A DNA stretch of 57,855 nucleotides from Alkalihalophilus marmarensis DSM 21297. GTDB lineage: Bacteria; Bacillota; Bacilli; Bacillales; Bacillaceae_D. Made by a program: the position numbers and the translations under genes. Under the pieces are notes generated by a model. It did not search any database, was not told the DNA's origin, and saw only the letters and a program-made list of their open reading frames with translations. Where the stretch lies: assembly GCF_000474275.2 (NCBI RefSeq), contig NZ_ATAE01000040.1, positions 1 to 57,855 on the forward strand, read 5' to 3'. This document shows, one piece after another, positions 47,186-54,892 of this stretch (its first letter is position 1; each line of letters starts with the position of its first letter).

Positions 47186-47285
47186 TTAACTCCACGACGA
47201 TCGTGATCACTAAGCCGAGTACCGAAACGAGCACAACAATCATTTGTGCCGATAAACTAAGCGCCTCGTATGTCGTAATAAGCAT
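47172..47285 (-). CDS. Holin-like small toxic peptide (type I toxin candidate)
   Basis: A 37-residue peptide beginning MLITTYEALSLSAQ, followed by one hydrophobic segment (MIVVLVSVLGLVITIVVEL) and ending NKKK. The TYEALSL start, single membrane helix and basic tail match the putative holin-like toxin family (Pfam Hol-Tox), common on Firmicute chromosomes. The start codon is set by AAAGGGGGTG in front. That ribosome binding site is locked in a 9-bp hairpin (47287-47307), and the mRNA 3' part is opposed by an antisense RNA. The mRNA would run from about 47336 to 47060. Toxicity is inferred from family and layout. Confidence 0.8.
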   Translation of the reverse strand: MLITTYEALSLSAQMIVVLVSVLGLVITIVVELNKKK

Positions 47286-47286
47286 C

Positions 47287-47307
47287 ACCCCCTTTCATAA
47301 AGGGAGT
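47287..47307 (-). promoter_or_regulatory. Hairpin sequestering toxin ribosome binding site
   Basis: Minus strand ACTCCCTTT pairs with AAAGGGGGT (one G-U pair) around a 3-nt loop, burying the Shine-Dalgarno sequence two bases before the ATG. Such sequestration is typical of type I toxin mRNAs. Confidence 0.75.
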
Positions 47308-47342
47308 TCAGCCGCCACCTTGCTTATGCAGTTGCTCCTCTT

Positions 47343-47351
47343 AGTATACCA
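47343..47351 (-). promoter_or_regulatory. Extended -10 promoter of toxin gene
   Basis: Minus strand TGGTATACT; predicted start near 47336, giving a leader of about 50 nt. Confidence 0.55.
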
Positions 47352-47375
47352 AGCATGCACCCCTCTTTTCACCAC

Positions 47376-47411
47376 AAAAAAAGCACAAGCTCCCAAATAA
47401 GGAACTTATGC
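47376..47411 (-). terminator. Terminator of fliS-fliT
   Basis: GCATAAGTTCC and GGGAGCTTGTGC (minus strand) form an imperfect stem followed by a seven-U run, directly after the fliT stop. Confidence 0.72.
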
Positions 47412-47416
47412 TCATG

Positions 47417-47779
47417 TTATACTCCCCGTTTATCAAAAAACACACCATCCGTTGTTGGTCCATCGTAAGGATTTTCGTATTTTTTATGGGTCTGTTTTTT
47501 CACTTTTAACTCAGAAAGATTGGCCTGGATCTCCGCTTGGATCACTTCAAGCCGCGCATTCAGCTTCGTATTCAGCTTTATCAGCTCATCTCCAAGCTTC
47601 TTTTCACCAGCTGTCAGATTCTCTCGCTCAATTTGCTCAATCAATGCCGCGCGATACTCAAGCTCGAGATCAATAATCGCAATAAATTGATCCCTTGCAT
47701 CATCCTCTTTAGGAAGAGGCTTTTTTGCATGCTCATACAAAGATTGTGTGGCAATATACAGTTCTTTTACGACAGACAT
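47417..47779 (-). CDS. fliT: Flagellar protein FliT-like chaperone
   Basis: A 120-residue all-helical protein (e.g. LELEYRAALIEQIERENLTAGEKKLGDELIKLNTKLNARLEVI) in the FliT position after fliS, the usual chaperone of the FliD cap. FliT sequences vary strongly, so position carries much of the weight. Its ATG overlaps the fliS stop codon by one base (TAATG). Confidence 0.8.
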   Translation of the reverse strand: MSVVKELYIATQSLYEHAKKPLPKEDDARDQFIAIIDLELEYRAALIEQIERENLTAGEKKLGDELIKLNTKLNARLEVIQAEIQANLSELKVKKQTHKKYENPYDGPTTDGVFFDKRGV

Positions 47780-48177
47780 TATGCCTTGCCGCCCGCCCCG
47801 TGACGCTGCTTGCGATCAAGCTGGATCACTTCTTTCCATGTATCGCGAAACTCAACAACGAGCCCTTCTGCTTCTGTTAACGCATTGGCATCGTTTTTCA
47901 CGTTTGCTTCGATCAGACGGTTCAAAATAAAATCATACATCCGCATCATATTCTGCCCGACTTCATTATCTGTTTTTAATGTCACCATTAACTCACGAAT
48001 AATATTTTGTGCTTTCGTCGAGTTCAGATTGCGTTTTTCTAAATCATTTTCTTCCATTGCCAGACGTGTCTGCTTAATAAATTTCAAGCAGCCATTATAT
48101 AACATTAACGTTAACTCCCCGGGGGAAGCTGTTTTCATCGCATTTTGTTTGTAAGCCGATTGCATTGCTGTTGCCAT
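47779..48177 (-). CDS. fliS: Flagellar export chaperone FliS
   Basis: A 132-residue four-helix bundle chaperone that prevents flagellin polymerisation in the cytosol. Family features: YKQNAMKTASPGELTLMLYNGCLKFI at the N-terminus and VGQNMMRMYDFILNRLIEAN in the middle. A sigma-D promoter with perfect GCCGATAT lies 50-76 bp upstream. Cotranscribed with fliT. Confidence 0.95.
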   Translation of the reverse strand: MATAMQSAYKQNAMKTASPGELTLMLYNGCLKFIKQTRLAMEENDLEKRNLNSTKAQNIIRELMVTLKTDNEVGQNMMRMYDFILNRLIEANVKNDANALTEAEGLVVEFRDTWKEVIQLDRKQRHGAGGKA

Positions 48178-48226
48178 AACAAGTCACCCTTTCCACTTCA
48201 ATCATTGTGGTGATTTCACATTATTT

Positions 48227-48253
48227 ATATCGGCTTTTATTCGTCATTGTTAA
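48227..48253 (-). promoter_or_regulatory. Sigma-D promoter of fliS-fliT
   Basis: Minus strand TTAA, 15-bp spacer, perfect GCCGATAT. Confidence 0.75.
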
Positions 48254-48256
48254 ACA

Positions 48257-48616
48257 CTAAATTCGTTGATCGACAATTAATCCCGCATGTTTTAACATCG
48301 AGGCGACCATATCAAGAAATTGTTCAGGTGGAATTTCTTTGACGACTTCATCTGTCTCAAGATCAACCACTTGCACATACATCCGGTCTAAGTCTTCATG
48401 AACATTAAATTTCACCGACGTCTGATTCGTCTTTAACAACTCATTCATGCTCTCAACCTGATCCTCCAGCAGATCCTTCGAATAATGATTCCGTCTTTCT
48501 TCTCTTACATGTTCAATCCCTTTTTGAATCAACTCACCTGGTGTGTTCTCGATTGTTTTTGCAGATTTCTTAGATAGGTCAATAAGCTGTGATGACGTTG
48601 AATGTTGAATCTCCAT
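48257..48616 (-). CDS. flaG: FlaG-family flagellar protein
   Basis: A 119-residue protein whose C-terminal half is the FlaG domain (VKFNVHEDLDRMYVQVVDLETDEVVKEIPPEQFLDMVASMLKHAGLIVD). FlaG influences filament length; its mechanism is unclear. ATG 48616 follows GGAGGTG; the longer reading runs through the sigma-D promoter and is rejected. In Bacillus subtilis flaG precedes fliD; here fliD lies 6 kb away, beyond the nitrite operon. Confidence 0.88.
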   Translation of the reverse strand: MEIQHSTSSQLIDLSKKSAKTIENTPGELIQKGIEHVREERRNHYSKDLLEDQVESMNELLKTNQTSVKFNVHEDLDRMYVQVVDLETDEVVKEIPPEQFLDMVASMLKHAGLIVDQRI

Positions 48617-48650
48617 AAGGCACCTCCGCGGCACGACGCTTTTTTCTTTT

Positions 48651-48677
48651 TTATCGGTACATTTCGCGTCCCGTTTA
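48651..48677 (-). promoter_or_regulatory. Sigma-D promoter of flaG
   Basis: Minus strand TAAA, 15-bp spacer, ACCGATAA (6 of 8 to GCCGATAT). Confidence 0.65.
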
Positions 48678-48689
48678 AGCATTTGCCAT

Positions 48690-48724
48690 AAAAAAGAAGC
48701 TGCTCTGTCACCAGAGTCAGCTTC
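48690..48724 (-). terminator. Terminator of nitrite-assimilation operon
   Basis: GAAGCTGACTCT and AGAGCAGCTTC (minus strand, one bulge) form a long stem followed by a U-run, beginning 11 bp after the nirD stop. Confidence 0.85.
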
Positions 48725-48734
48725 CTCCCATCTT

Positions 48735-49061
48735 CTATTCAATAAATACATACACCTGCTCGCCCTCGATCTCCACGTCGTATCGGTTCACACAGCCTTG
48801 ATCCGGCGCCTGGACCTGGCCGTCGCGGACGTTCACCTTCCAATCATGCAGCGGGCAAAAGACATGTTCACCGCTGACAATCCCTTCTGAAAGGGGCCCT
48901 CCTTTATGGGGACATTTATTCTCGACCGCATGAACGGTGTGGTCTTCTTGTTTAAACAAAGCAAGCTCAATGCCTTCTACCTTCACTCGTTTTCCGATCC
49001 CGACTGAGAGCTCTTGAATTGTGGCTACCAATACCTTTCTTACGCTGTTTACTGTACTCAT
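48735..49061 (-). CDS. nirD: Nitrite reductase small subunit (Rieske-type NirD)
   Basis: A 108-residue Rieske-fold protein with the [2Fe-2S] ligands CPHKGGP and CPLHDW. In assimilatory nitrite reductase it pairs with NirB. Last gene of the operon, 11 bp after nirB, with a terminator behind. Also called NasE in Bacillus subtilis. Confidence 0.94.
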   Translation of the reverse strand: MSTVNSVRKVLVATIQELSVGIGKRVKVEGIELALFKQEDHTVHAVENKCPHKGGPLSEGIVSGEHVFCPLHDWKVNVRDGQVQAPDQGCVNRYDVEIEGEQVYVFIE

Positions 49062-49072
49062 AGGTCTCCTCC

Positions 49073-51496
49073 TTAGGACATCGTCACATGCGTTTTTTGA
49101 TATTCTTTTTGCTTCTCTTCATTTTCAACGATTTCTTTCCACGGATCTTTTCCAGTCGATAAAGCAATCTCCAAGCGCTCGATTAAAGCATTTCGCCCTT
49201 CAACATCTTCTAAGACAACCTGCTTCATATGATCAAGTCCGACTCGCTCTACAAAATGAGAGGTACGCTCGAGGTAGCGGGCATGTTCGCGGTAATATTG
49301 CAGGAAGGCACTGATCGTATCAATGATCTCCTCTTTCGTTTTCACTTTACAGAACAAGTCGCCCCCTCGCAGGTCGACCCCGCCATTGCCGCCGACAAAA
49401 AGCTCCCAAGCTCCTTCGACGCCGACAACGCCAAAGTCTTTGATGCCTGATTCAGCACAGTTTCTCGGACAGGCTGAGACTGCCATTTTCACTTTATGAG
49501 GGGTGTTGATGTACTCAAATTTCTTCTCAAGCTCAATGCCAAGACCGATTGAATCCTGCGTACCGAAACGGCAGAACTGCTCGCCGACACAGGTTTTTAC
49601 GGTACGAAGAGCTTTCGCATAGGCCGAACCAGACCTCATGCCAAGATCACTCCACACTTTTGGCAGATCTTCTTTTTCTACGCCAAACAAATCGATGCGC
49701 TGCCCTCCTGTTACTTTTAACAGAGGAACGCTGTACTTATCTGCCACATCAGCAATTTTGCGAAGCTGGTCGGCATTCGTCACACCGCCGTACATTCTCG
49801 GCACAACCGTAAACGTCCCATTATGATTGATGTTGGCATGAACACGCTCATTAACAAAACGAGAGGATGGATCATCAGCATTTTTAATCGGATCAACCAT
49901 TTGCAGATAATAGTTAATCGCCGGACGACACTTCGAACAGCCTTCATCCGATTCCCAGCCAAGTACATTCATCACTTCCCGAGGGTGAGATAATCCAAGC
50001 TCGCGGATCTCAGATACCACTTCCTCATGGGTATATTCCGTACAGCCGCACATCGGCTCTTTCACATTTCCCACTTCTTCACCCGTCGTTAACTCCAATA
50101 GGTCAGCAACCAACGGCTTACATCCTCCGCAGGATCTGCCGGCATTTGTGCACTGCTTCACCTGCTCCACAGACTGCAAGCCAAGATCTGTAATCGCGGT
50201 ACAAATCTCACCTTTTGAGACGCCGTTACAGCCGCAGATCGTTTCTCCGTCTGCCATCGCAACGACTGGACTCACTTTTGAATCCGAGGAAGACTCAGAC
50301 GGCAGAATCGCCACTTTGCTCATTTGAGAAATGTCTTCTCCGCTCCTCATCATATTTAACAGCCGCGGGGAATCCCCGGTATCACCGAACAGGACGGCCC
50401 CGACTACTTTATTGTCTTGAACGACGACCTTCTTATAAATGCCTTCAAACTCATCATGCACACGGATTGCTTTTGTTTTCTCATTATCTTGAAATACCCC
50501 TGCTGAGAACACATCGACTCCTGACACTTTTAACTGGGTATATACAATCGACCCCTTGTAGCCTGGTTCTGATGCAGCATCTGTTGAACAAAGATGGGCA
50601 GCAAGCACTTTTCCTTGTTCATAAAGCGGCGCAACCAAGCCGTACGCAATTCCGCGGTGCTCGGCACACTCCCCGACCGCATATACATTTTCAGCACTTG
50701 TCTGCATATAGTCATTAACGAGAATGGCTCGTTCTGTCTTAAGGCCGCTTTTCTTCCCTAATTCAATATTCGGCTTGATACCGACAGCCATAACGACAAG
50801 GTCTGTTTTCAGGCTTGAGCCGTCTGTAAACCGCACCTCCTCTACACGATCTCTGCCGAGGATCTGCTCAGTATTTTTCTTTAAATGGAACCTCATCCCT
50901 TGCGCTTCGAGTTCTTCTTTCAGCATTCGTCCCGCTGGCTCATCAAGCTGCCTCTCCATCAGGAAATCACCGATATGAATGACGTCTACTTCCATATTTA
51001 AGTTTAAGAGACCACGTGCGGCTTCAAGTCCAAGCAAGCCCCCGCCGATTACAACAGCCCTTTTATAGTTTTTCGACGTCTCAATCATCGTTTCACAGTC
51101 TTTAATATTACGAAACGCAATCACGCCTTCTTTATCCGCACCCGGCAGCGGCAGCATGAACGCATTAGAACCTGTTGCCATGATCAACTTGTCATAGCTC
51201 TGGACTATTCCTTTCTCGCTGTAAACGACTTGCTTTTTCGTATCGACTTTCTTCACGGAATCTCCTGTATGCAGCGTGATATGATTTTCCGCATACCATT
51301 CATATGAATTTAAGACAATATCATCCACACTCGCATCCCCTTGCAGCACAGATGACAGCATAATGCGGTTGTAGTTTGGATGAGGCTCTTCGCCAAAGAC
51401 CGTAATATCAAAACGGTCTGGATCTTTCTTCAATACTTCCTCAATTGTTCGTATTCCTGCCATCCCATTCCCAATCAGAACTAGTTTCTCTCGCAT
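49073..51496 (-). CDS. nirB: NAD(P)H-nitrite reductase large subunit NirB
   Basis: About 807 residues. Domain order: FAD/NAD oxidoreductase (1-330; GNGMAG, VVIGGGLLGLEAARGL, AVGECAEH), two BFD-like [2Fe-2S] modules around 410-470 and 480-530 (CGCNGVSKGEIC...CGGCKP; CGCTEY...GCSKCRP), then a siroheme/[4Fe-4S] sulfite/nitrite reductase domain with CVGEQFCRFG and CPRNCAES. It reduces nitrite to ammonium with six electrons in the cytosol. ATG 51496 (AAGGAGAGG ahead) is used; a TTG one codon upstream is also possible. Confidence 0.95.
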   Translation of the reverse strand: MREKLVLIGNGMAGIRTIEEVLKKDPDRFDITVFGEEPHPNYNRIMLSSVLQGDASVDDIVLNSYEWYAENHITLHTGDSVKKVDTKKQVVYSEKGIVQSYDKLIMATGSNAFMLPLPGADKEGVIAFRNIKDCETMIETSKNYKRAVVIGGGLLGLEAARGLLNLNMEVDVIHIGDFLMERQLDEPAGRMLKEELEAQGMRFHLKKNTEQILGRDRVEEVRFTDGSSLKTDLVVMAVGIKPNIELGKKSGLKTERAILVNDYMQTSAENVYAVGECAEHRGIAYGLVAPLYEQGKVLAAHLCSTDAASEPGYKGSIVYTQLKVSGVDVFSAGVFQDNEKTKAIRVHDEFEGIYKKVVVQDNKVVGAVLFGDTGDSPRLLNMMRSGEDISQMSKVAILPSESSSDSKVSPVVAMADGETICGCNGVSKGEICTAITDLGLQSVEQVKQCTNAGRSCGGCKPLVADLLELTTGEEVGNVKEPMCGCTEYTHEEVVSEIRELGLSHPREVMNVLGWESDEGCSKCRPAINYYLQMVDPIKNADDPSSRFVNERVHANINHNGTFTVVPRMYGGVTNADQLRKIADVADKYSVPLLKVTGGQRIDLFGVEKEDLPKVWSDLGMRSGSAYAKALRTVKTCVGEQFCRFGTQDSIGLGIELEKKFEYINTPHKVKMAVSACPRNCAESGIKDFGVVGVEGAWELFVGGNGGVDLRGGDLFCKVKTKEEIIDTISAFLQYYREHARYLERTSHFVERVGLDHMKQVVLEDVEGRNALIERLEIALSTGKDPWKEIVENEEKQKEYQKTHVTMS

Positions 51497-51549
51497 CAAG
51501 CTAAACCTCTCCTTTTTAAGATCTATTTACAGGGTCTGTTTAATAAAAT

Positions 51550-52380
51550 CTATTTAATAGAAGCTACTTTCTGGTTGACGACAACTTCTTTCTGATCTGC
51601 TTTCTCTTTTGACTTCAACGGATTAATCATCCAATACAAGGCTCCGACAAACAGCGCCCCGCCTACGATGTTTCCAAGCGTGACAGGTATTAAATTATGG
51701 ACAAATCCAGCGATGGTAATCGTCTCTGGATGAGGGTGAACAAGCGCTAACCCGAGTACGGTCATATTGGCGATGCTGTGCTCATAGCCTGAGGCGATAA
51801 ATGCAAACAACATCCAAAAAATTAAAATCAGCTTAGCAGCGTCATTTTTCGTGCGAAGTGCTGTCCAAATCGCTAAACAGACGAGCCAGTTACAAAGAAT
51901 ACCGCGGAAAAATAACTCACTCGTGCTCAAATTCATCTTGTTTGCCGCAGCTGTCATCAATAGGTGATCCCCGCCAATTCCAGAAAAAATACCTGAAGCT
52001 AAAATTAACAAACATAGAGCGATTGCCCCGATAAAATTGCCTAAGTAACACCAAAACCAGTTCGTGAGCGTATCTTTCCACGTCGTGTGACCCGATAAGG
52101 TGCTGACCGTGTAGACCATATTATTACCGGTAAAAAGTTCCGCTCCCGCAAAGATTACAAGTGTAAGAGCGACGCCAAAGGATAACCCCATCACAAGCGA
52201 AGTCACTGGCATCGACATTTCAGCCAGCGGCGCCCCGACAGACATAATCAACACAATTCCAAGACCGACATAGGCACCCGCTAAACTAGCAGAAATTAAA
52301 TAACGAAAACGACTTGCCTCAAGCTGTTTCTTCTTTGAAAGTGCCATCCCATTCAGCGTCTCTAACGTATCTTTGAACAT
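51550..52380 (-). CDS. nirC: Formate/nitrite transporter family channel (NirC-like)
   Basis: A 276-residue FNT channel with about six membrane segments and the typical re-entrant loop regions AGAELFTGNNM and SGYEHSIANM. Location between siroheme synthesis and nitrite reductase genes argues for nitrite uptake rather than formate. The C-terminus is short and charged. Cotranscribed with its neighbours. Confidence 0.9.
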   Translation of the reverse strand: MFKDTLETLNGMALSKKKQLEASRFRYLISASLAGAYVGLGIVLIMSVGAPLAEMSMPVTSLVMGLSFGVALTLVIFAGAELFTGNNMVYTVSTLSGHTTWKDTLTNWFWCYLGNFIGAIALCLLILASGIFSGIGGDHLLMTAAANKMNLSTSELFFRGILCNWLVCLAIWTALRTKNDAAKLILIFWMLFAFIASGYEHSIANMTVLGLALVHPHPETITIAGFVHNLIPVTLGNIVGGALFVGALYWMINPLKSKEKADQKEVVVNQKVASIK

Positions 52381-52414
52381 GTAAACGATCCTTTCTTTCC
52401 CTATAAGGGCTTAA

Positions 52415-53881
52415 TCAGCTTCCTTTGGCCAAGACGACGTTGTCTGCTAGTGCTAAAGTGATCTCCTTTGGTGTACTTTTCTCATCTAATACGTGATCTG
52501 CGATAAGACCAATTTCCGCGAGACGTTTACTTGCTGCAGGCCCCATGCATATTACACGAAGCTTATTCGACCACTCCGCTGTACTTTGGCCAGTCAGTTT
52601 AAAAAAGGCAATAAGCTTTTGCGCTTCGTTCTCGTTTGTGATTATGAGGGTATTCACATGGCCTTCTTCCATTAAACGAGATAAGGCCGTTACTTCTCCG
52701 TTTGTCACGCGTTGTGCTGTATTCACCCACTTTGTTGCTTGGAGCGGAAAAGATTGATCCAGTTCGATCTCACTGCCAATCACAAGCGCCCTCTTCCACT
52801 CATGGGTGCTCACCCAATCTTGTACGAGATGCCCTGCATTTCTTAAGGCTGTTTTCGTCTCATCATCTTTTGCGTAAAAACAAGCCTTCAGAGTACGTAA
52901 GCCCATTTCACGTTCACCAATCTCCATTAAAAATGCTTGAACAGCTTTAGGAGAATAAAAGACGATTTCCTCATAGTGCTCAATATCTTCAAACACTTCA
53001 TTATCTAAACAGGTTGAATATTCAGTTAATTTAGGGTGTTCGTAGACATCTGCTCCTAGTTTGCGTAGATGCTGTGCCGCTTCTTTCTCTTCTACTGTTG
53101 AAGTTGGCATTAAGATTCCTTTTCCATGAAGCATTCTGTTATCAAACCAATTTAACTTCAAACGCAGCTTGACCACTTCCCCAACAACAATAATCGCTGG
53201 ATTTTGAATTTGGCCTTCTACGAGATTTGCAATAGTTGCTAATGTACCGGTAATTGTCTGCTGTCGGCTGTAAGTTCCCCACTGACTGACCATCACCGGA
53301 GTATCAGCCTTTTTTCCATTACTGATTAACTCACTTGCAATCGTTCGGATATGTTTCACTCCCATATAGAACACGATCGTACTAACGCTTTCAGCAAGCG
53401 ACTTCCACTCCACATCCGGCTTGCCGTCACTCGTTTTCGTATGTCCGGTCACCACCGCGAATGATCCGGAATGCTCCCTATGTGTAATCGGCACGCCTGC
53501 ATACATGGTCGCTGCAATACCAGCTGTAATCCCTGGTATAATCTCATAAGGGACATGATTATCGGCTAACAATTCAGCCTCTTCCCCAACTCTGCCAAAC
53601 ACAGCAGGATCTCCGCCTTTTAGACGAACAACCTTCTTTCCTTTTCGCGCATGAATTAATAGCTCTTTTTGAATATCTTCTTGATGAAGTGTGTGCTTGC
53701 ACGGCTGTTTCCCGCAATAGATCAGCTTGGCACTCTCTTTCGTTTCCGCTAACAATACAGGGTTAACCAACCGATCATACACCACGACATCCGCTTCCCT
53801 TAACGCCCGAAGTCCCTTTAATGTGAGTAACTCCTTATCCCCCGGACCTGCTCCAACGAAATAAACGATTCCTCTGTTCAT
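52415..53881 (-). CDS. sumT: Uroporphyrinogen-III C-methyltransferase fused to HemD-like domain
   Basis: A 488-residue two-domain protein. Residues 1-245 form SUMT (CobA/NasF): VYFVGAGPGDKELLTLKG, LKGGDPAVFGRVGEEAE, VPITHREH. Residues about 255-485 resemble uroporphyrinogen-III synthase (HemD). Together they make precorrin-2, precursor of the siroheme needed by NirB. First gene of the sumT-nirC-nirB-nirD operon, with a TnrA/GlnR box upstream. Whether the HemD half is active cannot be judged by eye, since that family is poorly conserved. Confidence 0.9.
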   Translation of the reverse strand: MNRGIVYFVGAGPGDKELLTLKGLRALREADVVVYDRLVNPVLLAETKESAKLIYCGKQPCKHTLHQEDIQKELLIHARKGKKVVRLKGGDPAVFGRVGEEAELLADNHVPYEIIPGITAGIAATMYAGVPITHREHSGSFAVVTGHTKTSDGKPDVEWKSLAESVSTIVFYMGVKHIRTIASELISNGKKADTPVMVSQWGTYSRQQTITGTLATIANLVEGQIQNPAIIVVGEVVKLRLKLNWFDNRMLHGKGILMPTSTVEEKEAAQHLRKLGADVYEHPKLTEYSTCLDNEVFEDIEHYEEIVFYSPKAVQAFLMEIGEREMGLRTLKACFYAKDDETKTALRNAGHLVQDWVSTHEWKRALVIGSEIELDQSFPLQATKWVNTAQRVTNGEVTALSRLMEEGHVNTLIITNENEAQKLIAFFKLTGQSTAEWSNKLRVICMGPAASKRLAEIGLIADHVLDEKSTPKEITLALADNVVLAKGS

Positions 53882-53907
53882 GTCGACTAACCCCTTTCTC
53901 AGTTATC

Positions 53908-53913
53908 ACTATA
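53908..53913 (-). promoter_or_regulatory. -10 of nitrite operon promoter
   Basis: Minus strand TATAGT with predicted start near 53901; no recognisable -35 at 17 bp, as expected for an activator-dependent promoter. Confidence 0.55.
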
Positions 53914-53942
53914 AAGGAAAATCTTGTCGGATTGGTCAGATA

Positions 53943-53959
53943 TGTCATGTTATCTGACA
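53943..53959. promoter_or_regulatory. TnrA/GlnR box upstream of nitrite operon
   Basis: TGTCAGATAACATGACA (minus) fits TGTNAN7TNACA throughout and the longer TnrA consensus TGTNANAWWWTMTNACA with one mismatch. Its centre is about 50 bp before the predicted start, the position known for TnrA-activated promoters. It predicts induction under nitrogen limitation. Confidence 0.75.
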
Positions 53960-54084
53960 TGGAAATTTGGATGGAAATGGATATAAATACTCGCAGCTCC
54001 TGCCACCCCTGCGATACAGCCGAAAATAAAAAAGAACCCTGTCTGATTGACTAACGGGCTCAGTTTTTGGTGGGAAACGTTAAT
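53950..54084 (-). pseudogene. Remnant of a membrane protein C-terminus
   Basis: An open frame of 44 codons with no ATG/GTG/TTG plus ribosome binding site, ending HFHPNFHVR. It encodes one glycine/alanine-rich hydrophobic helix (GFFFIFGCIAGVAGAASIYI) resembling the last helix of a transporter. It overlaps the TnrA box, so it is unlikely to be expressed as such. It may be the 3' scar of a deleted gene, possibly a nitrate/nitrite carrier, but the family is not identified. Confidence 0.35.
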
Positions 54085-54175
54085 TCATAGGTTAAATAGC
54101 GTTACATTTAACATTGAAATAGCAAAGTAATTAACACTACAATTAGCATACTAAAACGCACAGATAAAGCCATTA

Positions 54176-54772
54176 TTAATTTTCTTTAAGTTTCAATAAA
54201 TAATGAGTATACCCTTTTAAAGCATCATCTGTTTTTCCAAAGGATATAGTTTCATTGGCAACAAATATATTGTTTTTTGTTATATAAAACGTAGGATTTG
54301 ACAATATCCCATCATTTACATACATAATATAATGCTCAATTTCGTTAACATCTAATGCTTTTTTAATATCACCATAGTCAAATATAGAACTCAGTCCCTC
54401 GAAATTCTCCAGATTTTCTCTGGCTAAGTCATCATAATATTTATCACCGTAGTCCTTTAGGGTGATAATTTCAAAACCTTCTGATGGATTTTCTCCAAAT
54501 GTTCCTGAAGTTTCATAGAAATAACTCTCTCCTATTGAAAACTCTACATCTGTGAAAATTTCTGTTACTGCTTTTAAGTCATTTTGATATTGTTCTTCAC
54601 TTATTGCAGACGATTTGTGCATATATGCTACTTCATCAAATGTGTATTCTCCATAAAAATCAGCTATATTTACAGACGCATTATCTATAGATTTATTAGA
54701 AGACGTACACCCTATTAAAACTAAAAAAGTGATACTTTGCAAAATAATTATGATTGTAATCTTTTTATTCAT
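54176..54772 (-). CDS. Orphan AT-rich lipoprotein
   Basis: A 198-residue putative lipoprotein: N-terminal KKITIIIILQSITFLVLIGC with lipobox LIGC, then a soluble domain rich in Asp, Glu, Tyr and Asn. I do not recognise the family. The coding sequence is visibly more AT-rich than its neighbours and its codon choice differs (many ATA, AAT, TTT), suggesting later acquisition. It sits alone between the nitrite operon and fliD. Function unknown. Confidence 0.7.
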   Translation of the reverse strand: MNKKITIIIILQSITFLVLIGCTSSNKSIDNASVNIADFYGEYTFDEVAYMHKSSAISEEQYQNDLKAVTEIFTDVEFSIGESYFYETSGTFGENPSEGFEIITLKDYGDKYYDDLARENLENFEGLSSIFDYGDIKKALDVNEIEHYIMYVNDGILSNPTFYITKNNIFVANETISFGKTDDALKGYTHYLLKLKEN

Positions 54773-54857
54773 TCTTTTCTCCTTTCTTTTATACTTAGCA
54801 TACTATCCCTTAAGTTAAGTCATCTTCCCCCTCTTCCTCCATCCTCTTTAAGCTAAA

Positions 54858-54883
54858 GAAGACCAGCTAATGAACTGGTCTTC
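54858..54883 (-). terminator. Terminator of fliD
   Basis: Perfect 9-bp stem GAAGACCAG/CTGGTCTTC with an 8-nt loop, followed on the minus strand by UUUAGCUU; it shows that fliD is not cotranscribed with flaG. Confidence 0.75.
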
Positions 54884-54892
54884 ACAAAAGGT

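Noticed and set aside
47182-47400. Plus-strand 72-codon frame opposite the toxin
   Set aside because: It is antisense to the holin-like peptide and its leader, has no ribosome binding site and crosses several hairpins.
48617-48751. 45-residue N-terminal extension of flaG
   Set aside because: It reads through the sigma-D promoter and the nir terminator; GGAGGTG before ATG 48616 marks the true start.
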